From the NCBI GenBank assembly GCA_021234155.1, contig JAJEKV010000049.1, positions 2,075,487 through 2,139,486 on the forward strand: a stretch of 64,000 nt of DNA, written 5' to 3'. A program made the translations under genes and the position numbers. Below are positions 45,451 to 57,199 of this stretch, one piece after another (the first letter of the stretch is position 1; every line of letters starts with the position of its first letter). The DNA comes from Isoetes taiwanensis (taxonomy: Eukaryota; Streptophyta; Lycopodiopsida; Isoetales; Isoetaceae). The notes below the pieces were generated by a model, which ran no database searches, had not been told where the DNA came from, and worked only from the letters and a program-made list of their open reading frames with translations.

Positions 45451-46650
45451 TTGACAACATCTTCAGTGCAAAATATTCCTTTAACCTTTGCAGTGAGTTC
45501 CTCAATTTCCATGTTTGCTACCCCATGCACATGAGCATGGTATTTTCATCCCCAATGATACCATGACCCAAAAACGTGTGCCCAGCATTGTCGCATGCAT
45601 AAGGCTTGTAGCCTTCCATATATAAGATCTATCCTTTATGACTCCTACAGGGTTCGTGCAAAGTAGTTTTATTTCTCCATGTATGATTCAAACTAGGCTT
45701 TGCAAATACTCAGAATGTTGGAATATCTTAATTCTATTTTGATGAACAATTCAATCATTCAATTCAACATACACTTTGCTCTGATGGGACATGAGACTTG
45801 CCCTTACTGCTTTGCTCTATGATTTAGTTTTGAAACCATTCCAAACAAGCAATTAAATTGCCATATAATTAATCAGCTAGAAAGCTTCCCACCATATGCC
45901 CAAAATTCTCATGGCAAGAAAAGGATTAAAAGACAATATGTTCCTAAAATGAAAATTCATCCTACTATTCCTATTATTTACACACCCTAACATCAAAATG
46001 CAACCAGCCAACTACAGAAAAAGCAACACCCCTTCTAATTTGCTGAACATATTAAATTAATCAAACTAAAAGTATGATGGAAACCAAACAAAACAAAGTG
46101 CCAAACATGGACCATCAAAGCAAATTAAAACAAGATAATGATCACTAGACTAGCCAATCATAGTAAATAACCCAATTACAACGGACATTATACACTCTAT
46201 AATAAAAAAATTAGAGAGTTTTCCTCTTCACAATAACCTCACTCTCATTATCATTATATTTCTTCATTAGCATCCTTCAAACATTCACAATTGAATGGCA
46301 TCCCTCAGCCAGTGTTGAAGATAAAGATGCCCCAAACTTCGATTTGCTAACTTCAATACCAAAGCCAAAAAAAGCCAATGTTCAACTTTCTAACATCAAT
46401 GCCAACTGGCCATACAAACTTTGAAACTAGCCATATGCAGGCTACACACAAGAAGTAACAGACCCTCCAACTATGGTGAACATTATCCAACAGGCCAAAT
46501 AATGAGATACATGCTCTAGCCCTTCGCATTTATGGAAACATCTTTTAGAATTCAGAAACGAATTTCATCATACTCTCTACAAGCATCATATTAGAAGAAG
46601 AAATCACAGCAATAAATTAAAGTACTTCTTTTGCAATGAGCTTCTTGTCT
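45450..46650. other. AT-rich intergenic, no gene seen
   Basis: Only short frames without motifs. No transposon ends or RNA genes recognised. Confidence 0.45.
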
Positions 46651-46652
46651 TG

Positions 46653-46997
46653 TTATTGATGTGATTCCTTCTTCATCTGTGATGTCTGCAGAAAGGGCGC
46701 AAGATTCACTTCTAAAATCCCGATGATGTTTTCATAAATGCAGAGCATTAGATCATGCATCTCATTATTTGACCCGTTGGATAATGTTCTCCACAACTGG
46801 AGAGTTTGTTGCTTCTCGTGTGTTGCCTGCAAATTGCTGGTTTCAAAGTTTATTCCACCAGGTGGCTTAACGTTGGCAATTGGAGATTGGCTTTTTGGCT
46901 TTGCTACCGAAGTTGGCAAATTGGAGTTTGACGCATCTTTGTCTTCAATGCTGGCTGGAATAGATGTCACCTGATTGTGAATGTTGGAAGGATGCAA
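46653..46997 (-). CDS. Hypothetical small protein, divergent from the uL18 gene
   Basis: A 114-codon frame starting MHPSNIHNQVTSIPASIEDK, rich in Ser, Asn and Gln, with a more ordered C-terminal part (QTLQLWRTLSNGSNNEMHDL followed by MLCIYENIIGILEVNLAPFL). It shows no recognised domain or signal peptide. Its start faces the uL18 gene across about 300 bp, which could be a shared promoter. It may be a chance open frame or one exon of a larger gene. Confidence 0.25.
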   Translation of the reverse strand: MHPSNIHNQVTSIPASIEDKDASNSNLPTSVAKPKSQSPIANVKPPGGINFETSNLQATHEKQQTLQLWRTLSNGSNNEMHDLMLCIYENIIGILEVNLAPFLQTSQMKKESHQ

Positions 46998-47302
46998 ACG
47001 AAGATTGCTGTGATAAGTGTGAGGTAATTTTGAGGAGGTAAAGTTTGTGATCTTTTTTTTGTAGTGTATAGCTAATTTTATGTCTGTTGTGATTAGCTTC
47101 TTTTGCTATGATTAGCTTGTTGGACTAGTTATAGTGATCTTATCTTGTTCTAAATTTGTTCTAGTGGCCTATGTTTGGTGCTTTGTTTTGTTTGGTTTGT
47201 GGTGGCCTGGTGGCAACCCAAAAAGGGAGTTTTGCCCCCTGCCTTGATTCGATTGAAAATATTGATTGTAAGAGTAGGGTTTCAGGCTTGAAGGTTCTGG
47301 CT

Positions 47303-47641
47303 ATGGCGACCAAGCCCGTGCGGATGCGAGTTACAAAATTCGTGAAGCCTTACGTTCTGCGAATGTGTTTTTCGAATCGTTACGTGACCGCAGAGGTTGT
47401 GGAAACAAGCACAGGCAAAGTGGCGTTAGCAGCTTCTTCCAAAGAGGAGGCTCTCAAGGCTGAAATGCTTCGCACTGCTGATGTTGTTGCAGCTGCTAAA
47501 ATAGGAGAGGTCTTAGCTCAGCGTATGAAGGACGTCCAAGTACCTGGAATAGTCTTCCACCTTGCCAAAGGTGAAAGGTACCATGGAAAAAGAAAAGCTC
47601 TTGTAGATGGTCTCACATCAAATGGAATCACTCTTATTTGA
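47303..47641 (+). CDS. uL18-family ribosomal protein (organellar-type L18), intact
   Basis: A single-exon frame of 112 codons from ATG at 47,303: MATKPVRMRVTKFVKPYVLR, then MCFSNRYVTAEVVETSTGKV, AALAASSKEEAL-like core (AASSKEEALKAEMLRTADVV), AAAKIGEVLAQRMKDVQVPG and KGERYHGKRKALVDGLTSNG. This is the L18p/L5e fold of the short plant uL18-like proteins; in bacteria and organelles uL18 binds 5S rRNA on the large subunit. An in-frame ATG at 47,171 would add 44 residues (MFGALFCLVCGGLVATQKGS...). The later start gives a protein that aligns from its N-terminus with short plant homologues, and the extension has no homologue I recognise. The longer form could carry a targeting signal, so both starts stay possible. 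The frame is intact with TGA at 47,639-47,641. Confidence 0.85.
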   Translation: MATKPVRMRVTKFVKPYVLRMCFSNRYVTAEVVETSTGKVALAASSKEEALKAEMLRTADVVAAAKIGEVLAQRMKDVQVPGIVFHLAKGERYHGKRKALVDGLTSNGITLI

Positions 47642-47649
47642 AGTTCTAT

Positions 47650-50340
47650 TATTTTCGCCTTGCATGTTTATCAGGAATATATGCTTCATTAGTTCGTAAA
47701 CATGCATCCTTTGACGCAAAAATTATCATTAGAAGGAGTGCCATCCAATCGATGGGAAAGTGATTGCAAAACTTAGTTCTTGTTTGTTCAAATAGTGAAC
47801 GTCATGATCCTTATGTTCCAAATGTTTTATATGTTTTGTGTTAATGGTCATGCTGTGCTGTACTCTGTAACAGGCAAGGGGGAAGCCAATTGAGGAGATC
47901 ATAGGTTATTAGTTAAGATGCTCTTACCAGTGTATTTGTGCGAGCTAGCCGGCATTAACCAATCAAGGTTAGTTTTTAGGTTTTCCTCCCTTGCAAAGCT
48001 CGTTCAATTTCTCATTTAGAAAATCCTTGCTTGGAAGTTAGCAACGGAATGGAATTCAGCTTTGTGAGGCATCTGCTGAGGTCTTCCACTGAGATGCTTT
48101 CCCTAATTGACGTGGTCTTTGGCGAAAGGTCCTTCAATTGGTAGAAATAAGCATGTTTATAGATGCCCACTTAACTTTTAATGAACTTTCCACATGCAGC
48201 TTACATGATTTTGCATATTCTATGCTAAGAAGCACATGCCCAAGTTTTTAAACCAAGAGCCTCTTTGCTCATAAGCCACATTTACAGGCTGCTCATAATA
48301 TCTTGCAAGCACTAGGAAGAAGGTTCCTGAATGCTGTCTTTAAGGAACTGAGAACTATGAAGTGGACTAGCACAGGATTGAATTAAGGTGGAACTGGTAT
48401 GGTAAGGACCAAACCAGCAGATTCTAAAGGAGAAATTATTGCATCTCTTGTTTATCTATGTATTCTAGAGTTTATAAGACAAATGGGAATTGAAGTATCA
48501 AGAAGAAAACTACCTTCGCACCTTTATAGAAAGTATTGGACGAATGCCACTAAATATCCAGCAATAATCTCAATACAGATGCTTAATTATTTAGAGCAAA
48601 AATTTACATTACATGTGTTTGCGTATGTCAATTGAGTTGTATAAAGCAACTCCACAAAACTTGAACAGTTTTTTCTGCAAAATGGATCAATCAATAGTGG
48701 AGATTGATTTTATTGCCATGTAGAAGGCAAAATGAAGTTGACTGTTGTCGAATACCAGCAAACAACCCACAAGATCGTCTTTCTCATTTGTCCAGATCAC
48801 GCTCATTCTTACAATGCCACATTGCATGCATCGAAAAACAAAAAGGAAAAATACATAGCTACGAACCTGAATTGCAAATACTGTGTATAATTATGGAGTT
48901 TTATGACCTTCACTCAGATCTGACCAGTTTTGGCACATGCAGCTGGTGGAGCAGAGCAAACCATGGGATCTGACAAGTCGTTTTCTCAAAAGCCCTATAC
49001 ATAATCAGTTGCAGATTATAATCAAGCCTGCAACCAAGCATCAAAAGGAGTCCATTCTGGAATTATGAAGGTACAACGAAGGTAAACAAAGCCATTCTAC
49101 TGGGTAATTTCCCAATTCCTGCAATCCCTGATCCTAGAGACTAGGATCAGATACACGAATTGCAAGCATGTGTTAAGTCTATGAGCATTCTGCACAATCA
49201 TTACCTAACTGCTGCCCAACACAATCATTGCGTCGTACCTTAGTCAATTTTCGGCCAGCTACTACAGGCAGTTGCTCTATCTGTACAAGAAGGATAAAAG
49301 ATTGCCATAGGATGTTTATGCATGAAGCTTACATTCAGGTGCCAAGGAATTAAAACTTGGTGGCTAGTGCATCCCATCAATAAAGTTTCTCCCCTTTCTA
49401 CACCTTAGAATCCCATCCTTCTTGAATTTGCCATGCAAAATTTTAAAACGTTTTTCCCTTGTTCCTCTAGGTAAAACATAACCAAATAACATTTCCTTAT
49501 GTTATAGTCTCAGGCGATGTTGTACTGACATCTCATGTAGCAGTGTTGAGATTGGCATCTTGTTTTGCATCTTTTCAGCGCATGATTTATTTTCATTTGA
49601 ATCAAGTAGTAATAAATAATAATAGTACACAATCATTTGCCCACTCGGAACTGAAGCTATGATGCTAGACGCCGAAATGCACAATGAAGACCATCATTAT
49701 CGAAAATAGACAGAATTCCATCGTTTCACAAAGCTCCAAAACTACCCCTCGCACAACAAACTTGCCTTTCATAAATTGACTTGTCATGCCCTAACCAGGA
49801 GAAGCTGCTTGTGTTGAATGCCATCGATCTGCCTAACAGTGTTGAGATTGGTTACACCATAGAGATAGTTTTAGGAAATGCGTACATTGTTTTGCACCCT
49901 TTCAGCTCACGATTATCTTCTTTTGAAGACACTTGCATTTGTCAAGTAGTATTGCATAGTGAGCAAACAATTATCTATTCCGTTTGGAACTCAAGTTATG
50001 ATTTGTATGCGCTAAAATGCACAACAAACACCATATTTATGGAGGATAGACCTTAAAACAAATTAGAAGAATATTATCGTTTCATAAAGCTCCAATAATA
50101 CTCTCCTAGCGTTTCATGGATTGTTCTTATGAAGAGTCAAATTTCATGATCTCTGTCTAGATTCAGCTACTTAAGATACTAATATACAAAGGATGAATAA
50201 TGTTGGCTGAGCAAGCTAAATTTGGTGTGCCTATCCAATCTGCATTCCAGTGCCCAGTACATATTCTCCTTTTAGCACAATTAGATTCATAGGCTTATTT
50301 TTCCATACTATATTCATAAAGGTGATGAGCAACATTCGTT
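47650..50340. other. Downstream of uL18: 3' UTR then intergenic sequence
   Basis: Probably the 3' UTR and terminator region of uL18, followed by anonymous sequence. The frame at 48,399-48,635 (MVRTKPADSKGEIIASLVYL...) has no motif I recognise. Two loosely similar stretches at about 49,540-49,700 and 49,840-50,090 (GTGTTGAGATTGG, then TTTTCAGC, then ACAATTAT or ACAATCAT, ending in CTCCAAAA or CTCCAATA) suggest an old duplication. Confidence 0.4.
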
Positions 50341-50345
50341 CCCAT

Positions 50346-50522
50346 CTGTCCACTCCAAGTAAGTAGCTAGCTGCAAAATATTCACAAGTATAATCCCCAT
50401 GGCCCTGTCCACTCCAAGTAAGTAGCTAGCTGCAAAATATTCACAAGTATAATCCCCATGGCCCTGTCCACTCCAAGTAAGTAGCTAGCTGCAAAATATT
50501 CACAAGTATAATCCCCATGGCC
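50346..50522. repeat. 59-bp tandem repeat, three copies
   Basis: Units begin CTGTCCACTCCAAGTAAGTA at 50,346, 50,405 and 50,464 and appear identical, so the expansion is recent. Confidence 0.95.
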
Positions 50523-51439
50523 CTGGCTACATAAGAACCATTGCACAATAAAAACCATGAGATAATCAGCACAACAACTGCATTAAGAAAAGGAAGTAGC
50601 ATTGAGAATACATCAAGAATATTGACACGAAGCATAACCGTTGAATCTTTTCCTCTTCCACAGACCTAGACCACCAAAAGTACAAATGAGTTTCTCCTCT
50701 TCTTTCATGCAATTAAGTCTGCCAAAATCAAAGCAACAACTTCCAAAATCTTGTATATGTTTTTACTGCCCCTGATTTTGAGTGTACAATGTTTCCTTAA
50801 TGAAGATCATTATGTAAAATTCCCATATTGTGTATCTTCTCTAACATGGGTCGAATACAGACATGAGACTTGTATCAACAACAACACCCACAATACTAGA
50901 CAGGAGACTTGTATTAGCAACATCACCTACAATGCCATCAAAGCATAATTGTAGTGGCCAGCGTAATTAGGCCAAGCCACCCAAGGACTGTCAATTCCAG
51001 GTATTGGTCAGGCACTTTACGAGCAACAATAATGAAGATGCATGTGTCATAATGTTTTTATACGTGACCTAGTAGAAGCAAAAGATGGGGACCTGACATG
51101 GAAAATTCAAACATTCAGTACATTTCACGGCCAACTAAATCCAAATTAACGGCCTCTCTTCTCCATGTCCTATTTCCAATGCCACTCTTATAGCTCCGGC
51201 AAAACTTCTTCTGATATTGCCCCTTGTACTCATGCTATCATTTCATCTGCTCATCATCCAAACATTACTACTCCCTTCATCATTGGGGCCCCACTATTGT
51301 TAATATGATTGCTCTAAATGGGGCTGCCACTCCTGTAGCCAATATTGCTTCTTCATCTAGAAATACTGGTCCAAGCTCTACTCACACTACCACTGCTTTT
51401 GCTACTCAAGTTGGTACTGTGGTGCTCCTACTCTGAAAT

Positions 51440-52225
51440 AGGAATGTTGCCTTCGTATGATGTCTTGAAATTGTCGTGGTTTCCTCTAGCCGAAGAGAGA
51501 TAGTTTAAACTCTGTGACAAAGGACATAACATGGGAACTGATATATACCAAGGACGTGGAAAGGCCTTGGGCCTTTTTGGGCTAGTAAAAGGATTCCTGT
51601 CCTTTCAAGGTACCAATACTATTCTTTGTTTAATGAATGCACAGGTAAAAGAGGTTATGGTCGGGTGGCTTGCTACTATAGGAAATATTTGGCATCTTCT
51701 GTATTCTTGCACAAGATAGGGAGACACAACTGCTACATTACGGATGCAAGTGCAACCAGTACATGTCAATACATGTGCAGGCCAGCAAGGATTCTCTCTA
51801 TTTATTGCTATTCTACACATGGAGTCAAACTTCTGCCATCAACATGTTGATGCTGATAAGTCGAAACGTTATATTAATCTATATCATGCCATGTAAGCTT
51901 TCCAATATTTAGGTCATGTTATGCTTGTTGCTTACTTCAATCCTTGCATCACTATAGGGAAATTGACAAGGTTCAGTTTTGCGGCAGAGGACTTATTACA
52001 ATTTTAAATAAAGAGACTATGTGACAAACTCTGTAATGGTTTTGTGCAAATGGGAGTCCTCCTCCACATACACTTGCAGACAGGTGAACCAATCGGAAGG
52101 GCTAAAGTGGTGGATTATGTGCTTTCATGTGAGCATGATCTTCTTCACATCATTAAACATGTGCAAATATAAAGAAGTGTATTCAGATCATCAACCTCTT
52201 TTTGTCACTCTCAATTGGTAGCAGG
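51440..52225 (+). mobile_element. L1-like LINE endonuclease relic
   Basis: Near 51,465 the frame reads MS-stop-NCRGF, a mutated form of the SWNCRG motif that opens the endonuclease domain of plant L1 LINEs. At 52,160-52,221 it reads YKEVYSDHQPLFVTLNW, fitting the domain-closing SDH motif. The spacing of about 700 bp is near normal, but the frame between them is full of stops. It belongs to a different LINE clade from the zinc-knuckle fragments. Confidence 0.5.
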
Positions 52226-52339
52226 TACAAATCCGCTGTCTGGCTACGTTTATGTTGCACGCTAACTGCTTTTGGTTGGATTATAGAGCAAAGGACTATG
52301 CATATTTTTTAATCGACAACCTATCATCACTACAAGAGG

Positions 52340-52660
52340 AAGGGGGTAGTAGAGTCAGTTTTAGCATTAGACCTTAACTATTAACTTAGATAGAAAAAAA
52401 AAAAAAAACCCCTTGAACTGACATTATGGCTGATGCTACAACCGACTCTATGCTCTGTCGTTTAAACGTCAGAATTAGCATTAGAATTTAGAATCAGTTT
52501 TGCAGCAGATGTAGAGTCATAATTAGGGTCAATGATAGTGTTAGAATTAGAGGCAACTCTACCACATTTAGAGTCAACCATAGTGTTAGAATTAGAGGCA
52601 ACACTACCATCAACATTAGAGTCAACCATAGTGTTAGGATAGAGTCAACTTTACTATCAA
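52340..52660. repeat. GAGTCAA / GTGTTAGAATTAG repeat block
   Basis: Units of about 50 bp containing AGAGTCAACCATAGTGTTAG repeat near the right end. The words are the reverse complement of the GACTCTA repeats at 5,640-6,330. The left edge reads CACTACAAGAGGAAGG, which looks like a CACTA-type start, but no partner end was found. Confidence 0.65.
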
Positions 52661-53009
52661 CCCTTTTAATTTGAGATTTTCCGGTCTGGTAGAAAATGTT
52701 TTTGGTTTTTTTCTTTGAGTGATTTCCTAAGATTATTAGTCTTTTGGTGGCCAGAAAAGATTTCCGTGCTTCTAAAAATCGGGAAAAATAGTTTGTATGA
52801 TTTGGGGTTTAAGATTTTCAGATAAAAATTTCTAAAATGGGTCCAGATTTGGGACCGAGGTTTTCGAAGGCTGTTTCGATGGACCAGGAGGGGTGGAATA
52901 ATCATCTCAATTGTTATGCTACCCCCTAAATGTCGTGAGCAGAGGCAACCTTGGTCACGGTAAACCGGCCAATCAAGCATCTGGATTCGCCTGTGGTAGA
53001 TCAAGTACG

Positions 53010-56000
53010 GTTCGCCTCCGAGCTGCTATTTCAATCATCCTATATCCTTATTGTAAGGTATTGCTCTTGGATTCTCATGTCTTCTACTTCGATTTTTTCA
53101 GGTTAGAACAAGTTTGAGCTCCAAATATTCAAGGGAAAATCTATGTTGTGTGTCTATGCACAACGTGATTGCTCAATCTCTGGGTTTTTAATGTGGTGAA
53201 GAACTTGAACCAGGTAATACAAAAAAACTTTACCAGATCATGTATTACTCAAGTTCTATTAGGAATACAGGAGCTCTTATCGGGATTGTTTATTATTAGC
53301 TGTGGTAGCAAATTGTTCAGGGATGAAGCTAGAATAGGCAAGTAAGTCCATACTGCATGATCCGATCATTGTTGTTGTAAAGTTTTGTTCTTGGATTATC
53401 ATGTCTCTTTTTTTCTTTTGTTTAATTGAACAAGCTTAGCCTCCCTGTCTATTTGCCATGCATTAAAGCAGTAGACCCCATCAGTATCTAGGTGATTCAG
53501 CAAGAAAGCTCAAGAGTTCAAGATTTGAAGGCTAGGCAGTCAGGTTTCAAGATTTCGTTGTTAACCTTCGAGGAACCAGGCCTGTAGAGGGGACGTTCTA
53601 GGGTTTTGAGTTTTGATATTTGTATTGCTTTGCAACTTAAGCACAACTCTTTCTTTCCTAAAAATTCTAATGGCTTCTTCCTTCCGGTTCTAGAATGCAA
53701 ATTTTGTGGCCACTTCCTGGGTTACAATACCTATCAGTTTATTGTATTCTTTGGCCCTTCATTCTAAAGATTTTTGGGTGTTTTCTGATTCTTTTATGCC
53801 AGAGAATCACCTTCAAGCGTGATAGAGGTGCTGGCAGTGGGCAAGCTACAATAGTATGTTTTAATCTTGGCATTTTTTTAGGTTTATCATTTCCTTTGAA
53901 GGACCTTCAGAGGCTTAACGGGAATTTAGAGCCCATTTCAAAGGATTTGCTGGTTAATCTCGATTGCATGAACAAACTTGCAGAGATGAGGACTTCATTT
54001 TGTACGATTGATTTTAAGTCAGTTCATTTTCATTCCTTAGAAGCTGTTCTATTGTATGCTGCGTATGCAAGAATTTGATAGCTATAGAACAATTATTTAG
54101 TCTTACTCACCAAATAATTATCCAGGTTCGATCACGATTGTATGGCAGGAGTTGTGCTTGAGTCGGTAGGCCTTTCAGTTCTTCAATGATGATCATTGAG
54201 AATGAATTAGTACGTTTTCTAAATAGCTGCACAAGCAAATGCAAATGAAGGTTTTAGATATGGATGTTTCTACGTCGTAAATAAATTTTGCATTCTCCGT
54301 CCTAAAAATTGTTCTCTTTTTGCAGCTAGCCAGCATGTTAACATTCAGAATATGCATACATTTAAAAGGGTTAGGAGTAAATCTACTACTTTTTTATTAT
54401 CGCATTCATGTTTGCGTGGTGTGCTATGTGTGTCCTAGATTCAGGTTCATGTTTTATTTTATGTGGATTCCTATGTTTATGCCAAACCTTCTAGAAGCAA
54501 CTGTCAGAAGGCAATTCTTGGTGTCAACCTACAAATAAAAAGAAGCTACTATGGATGGTTCCTATGGAATATAGTATAAAAACATGGATGTGCATAAATG
54601 TAATGCTTTATAAGGCTTTAATACTGCTATTATATCTGGATGCATACTGCTATTATATTATGTGTATGATGCATTGCACAAGGTTTTAATACTGTTGGTA
54701 TATCTAAGATGCACATATGAACTGTGTTTGCAGCTTTCTTACACATTTTAACACTGTGGAGCTATTCGTAGAGCTCAGATCATTCCATTAATAGGTAAGA
54801 TACCCGCACTCTATAGTTTTAAGTGTTTCTATGTTGTTTCTACACCACTACTCACTTGAATTAAGGCGCATTCACATTCTTTTGAACCATGTTGCAGTGT
54901 TGTCTATAGCATGCAATGCTTGCTATCAGATTTGACGTTGCATAAACCGTTGGAACATCACTCCTTATCTGGACCAAGGCATGTTCACATTCTCTTGAAG
55001 AATGTTGAAATGTCTATAGCTTGCAATGCTAGCTATCAGATATTGATGTGTGCATAAACCGCTGAAATGGCATCCACCAAAGAATTCTACAACTGACAGA
55101 AATTTGTTCCACAAAATCTAAAGTGATATCAAACATTAGGCTGCTTCAGATTGCAAAGCAACATGTTCATCTCCAGTACTGTTGATTTGGAGTTGCATAA
55201 AGGGTATTGAATTTTGTTGTTTCTAACTAGGTCACAGAGGGTTCTACAAGAAAAATTGAATCCCACAGACTGATCAAAACGGATTTGCTTGGAATCTTCA
55301 AATTGGAGATATATTAATATAGAAGTTGGCCATGATTGAGCACAAATATTTCGTAGAATTTGAAATATGAAAAAGGTCTTTGTTTGGTTGTGGGTTTGTT
55401 CATTTATTCTGTGTTTCTTTCTGCCTAATATAGAGAGTCTAGAGGTAACAAACCTTGGATCAATTCCTTCCTTGCTTTGATTTATAAATAAATGGTCTTT
55501 GAGTCTGGTCGTTAGCAATTATCCTATATCTTACAAAAGACATTTCTATTGCATGTCATTTTAGTGGCTTCAAAATGATTTATATATCTTTGTCCTTATA
55601 GGTGCAGGAATTGAATTTTAAAATGGATGCATCTTAATGTCAACATGCAACAAATGTATTTGCTATATTATTCTATCAATCTGTCTCTGCCATTGTAGCA
55701 CGATTATAAATATGTCCTTAATAGTCAAACAAAAAACAAGAGGTAAGAGGCTGGCAACACGACACTTCTGTGATAAAGGTACTTTCTTCCCCATTTAGTC
55801 TTACTCACCGCATGCAATTCATTTATTTAGGAATTATAGAATGTATGTTCTTGAGATGTTTAACCAATTATTGCTATGAATGAAAATAGGTAGCCAGTGT
55901 GGCATTATCCAATTTTGCTTTGTGTACTTGCAGGTCTTGCAACAACCCTATTCTACTGATAGTCTATCATTAATATATGAGACATATATGATCATATTTG

Positions 56001-56740
56001 TTAAGAGATACTACAACTAGAGTTTAGTTTAATCAGGATGTGGCTTGATGCGACTTAAGGAATATGTTGTATTGACTAAAAGATTTGCATTCTGATCTTT
56101 TTGAGAATGACGGTAAAGTTCTCCAATCTTGATGCTTCATTGGATTCTTGGTTTTCATATTTGAGCTTCAAAGATATCATTCTTATAGCTTTGTTAAAAT
56201 GTCATTCCTCTTTAACATTCCGAACCTCATAGTAAAATATGTCAGCTTAAACATGGTTTAGCATTATGTTGGAAATTCATTTTGTGGCCTTGGCTATATA
56301 TTTGGAGTCTTCGATGATATTTTGGGAGTGTACTTGGAGCTTCCAGAATAATGCATATGGAGTAGGAAGATGACGCCAATGGTTTAGTAACCATATACAA
56401 TATTTAGTGCAAATTTCAAACCAAATTTGAGCAATAGATAGAGAGGTATTTTAAAGCACTAAAAATACAATAACTCAACAATAGCTTTTGAAGGTGGTTG
56501 ATGCCTTAATATGGCTCAGAGTCTACGTTATTATCAGAGTCTACGTTATTATACTTAGTGGTATAATTGTATCTGCAAACATAATGTCCCAATCTCTATA
56601 GTTTTCTATTTGTCTAGGAACTAAAGTCATATCATAACAGTGTTGCAAAGCATGGCTTAACACAACCTATAAACATGTCTTCATGTCAATGCACATTTAG
56701 ACGATGACCATTCCTATACTATAATGACTATATCTACAAC
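53010..56740. other. Long stretch without a recognised gene
   Basis: Many short AT-rich frames. The longest, 53,695-54,078 on the plus strand (127 codons, hydrophobic N-terminus, then KDLQRLNGNLEPISKDLLVN), has no family I can name. GT/AG-like sites are frequent, and parts may be introns of an unrecognised gene. Two similar stretches near 54,890 and 55,010 (CTATAGC(A/T)TGCAATGCT) indicate a small duplication. Confidence 0.35.
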
Positions 56741-56798
56741 TTGAGGGAAACCTACAATAAATTCTATCTTGAGGCAAACCTACAAAAAATTGTGTTTA

Positions 56799-56829
56799 TG
56801 CCTGGCAACGCCGGGCACCCGTTACTAGT
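56799..56829 (+). mobile_element. Helitron-like 3' terminus
   Basis: TGCCTGGCAACGCCGGGCA forms an 8-bp stem with a 3-nt loop and one wobble pair (56,799-56,817). Seven bases later comes CTAGT (56,825-56,829), fitting the Helitron rule of a GC-rich hairpin shortly before CTRRT. The 5' TC end was not located, so element length is unknown. Confidence 0.5.
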
Positions 56830-57190
56830 CACAATTAGAGTCAGCATGAGAGTCACAATTAAAGTCAATCATAGTGTTAGAATTAGTGTCTATAGAGTCA
56901 CAATTAGAGTCAATCATAATGTTAGAATTAGTGTCAAAACCTTAGCATCAACTTGATTATCAAAAGTAGAGTCAGAATAGAGTAAAAAATCGTCAAAAAA
57001 AAAAAAAAAACGTCAAAAAAATCGACAGAAAAAACGTCGAAGAAAACACCAAAAAAATCGTCAAAATTTTCGTCAGCAAAATCGTCAAAATATTTGCTGA
57101 TATTTTCGTCAGGAAAATTATTAGAATGTGCGTCAGGATTTTCATCAAAGAACGCACCAGTAATATTTTGCTGCCATTTTTGTCAGCATA
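56830..57190. repeat. GAGTCACAATTA 45-bp repeat and ATCGTCAAAA minisatellite
   Basis: GAGTCACAATTA recurs at 56,849 and 56,894 (period 45 bp) with AATCATAGTGTTAGAATTAG, the same family as 52,340-52,660. From about 56,985 to 57,190 it changes to degenerate ATCGTCAAAA / TTTTCGTCAG words. Confidence 0.75.
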
Positions 57191-57199
57191 TTGGTCATA

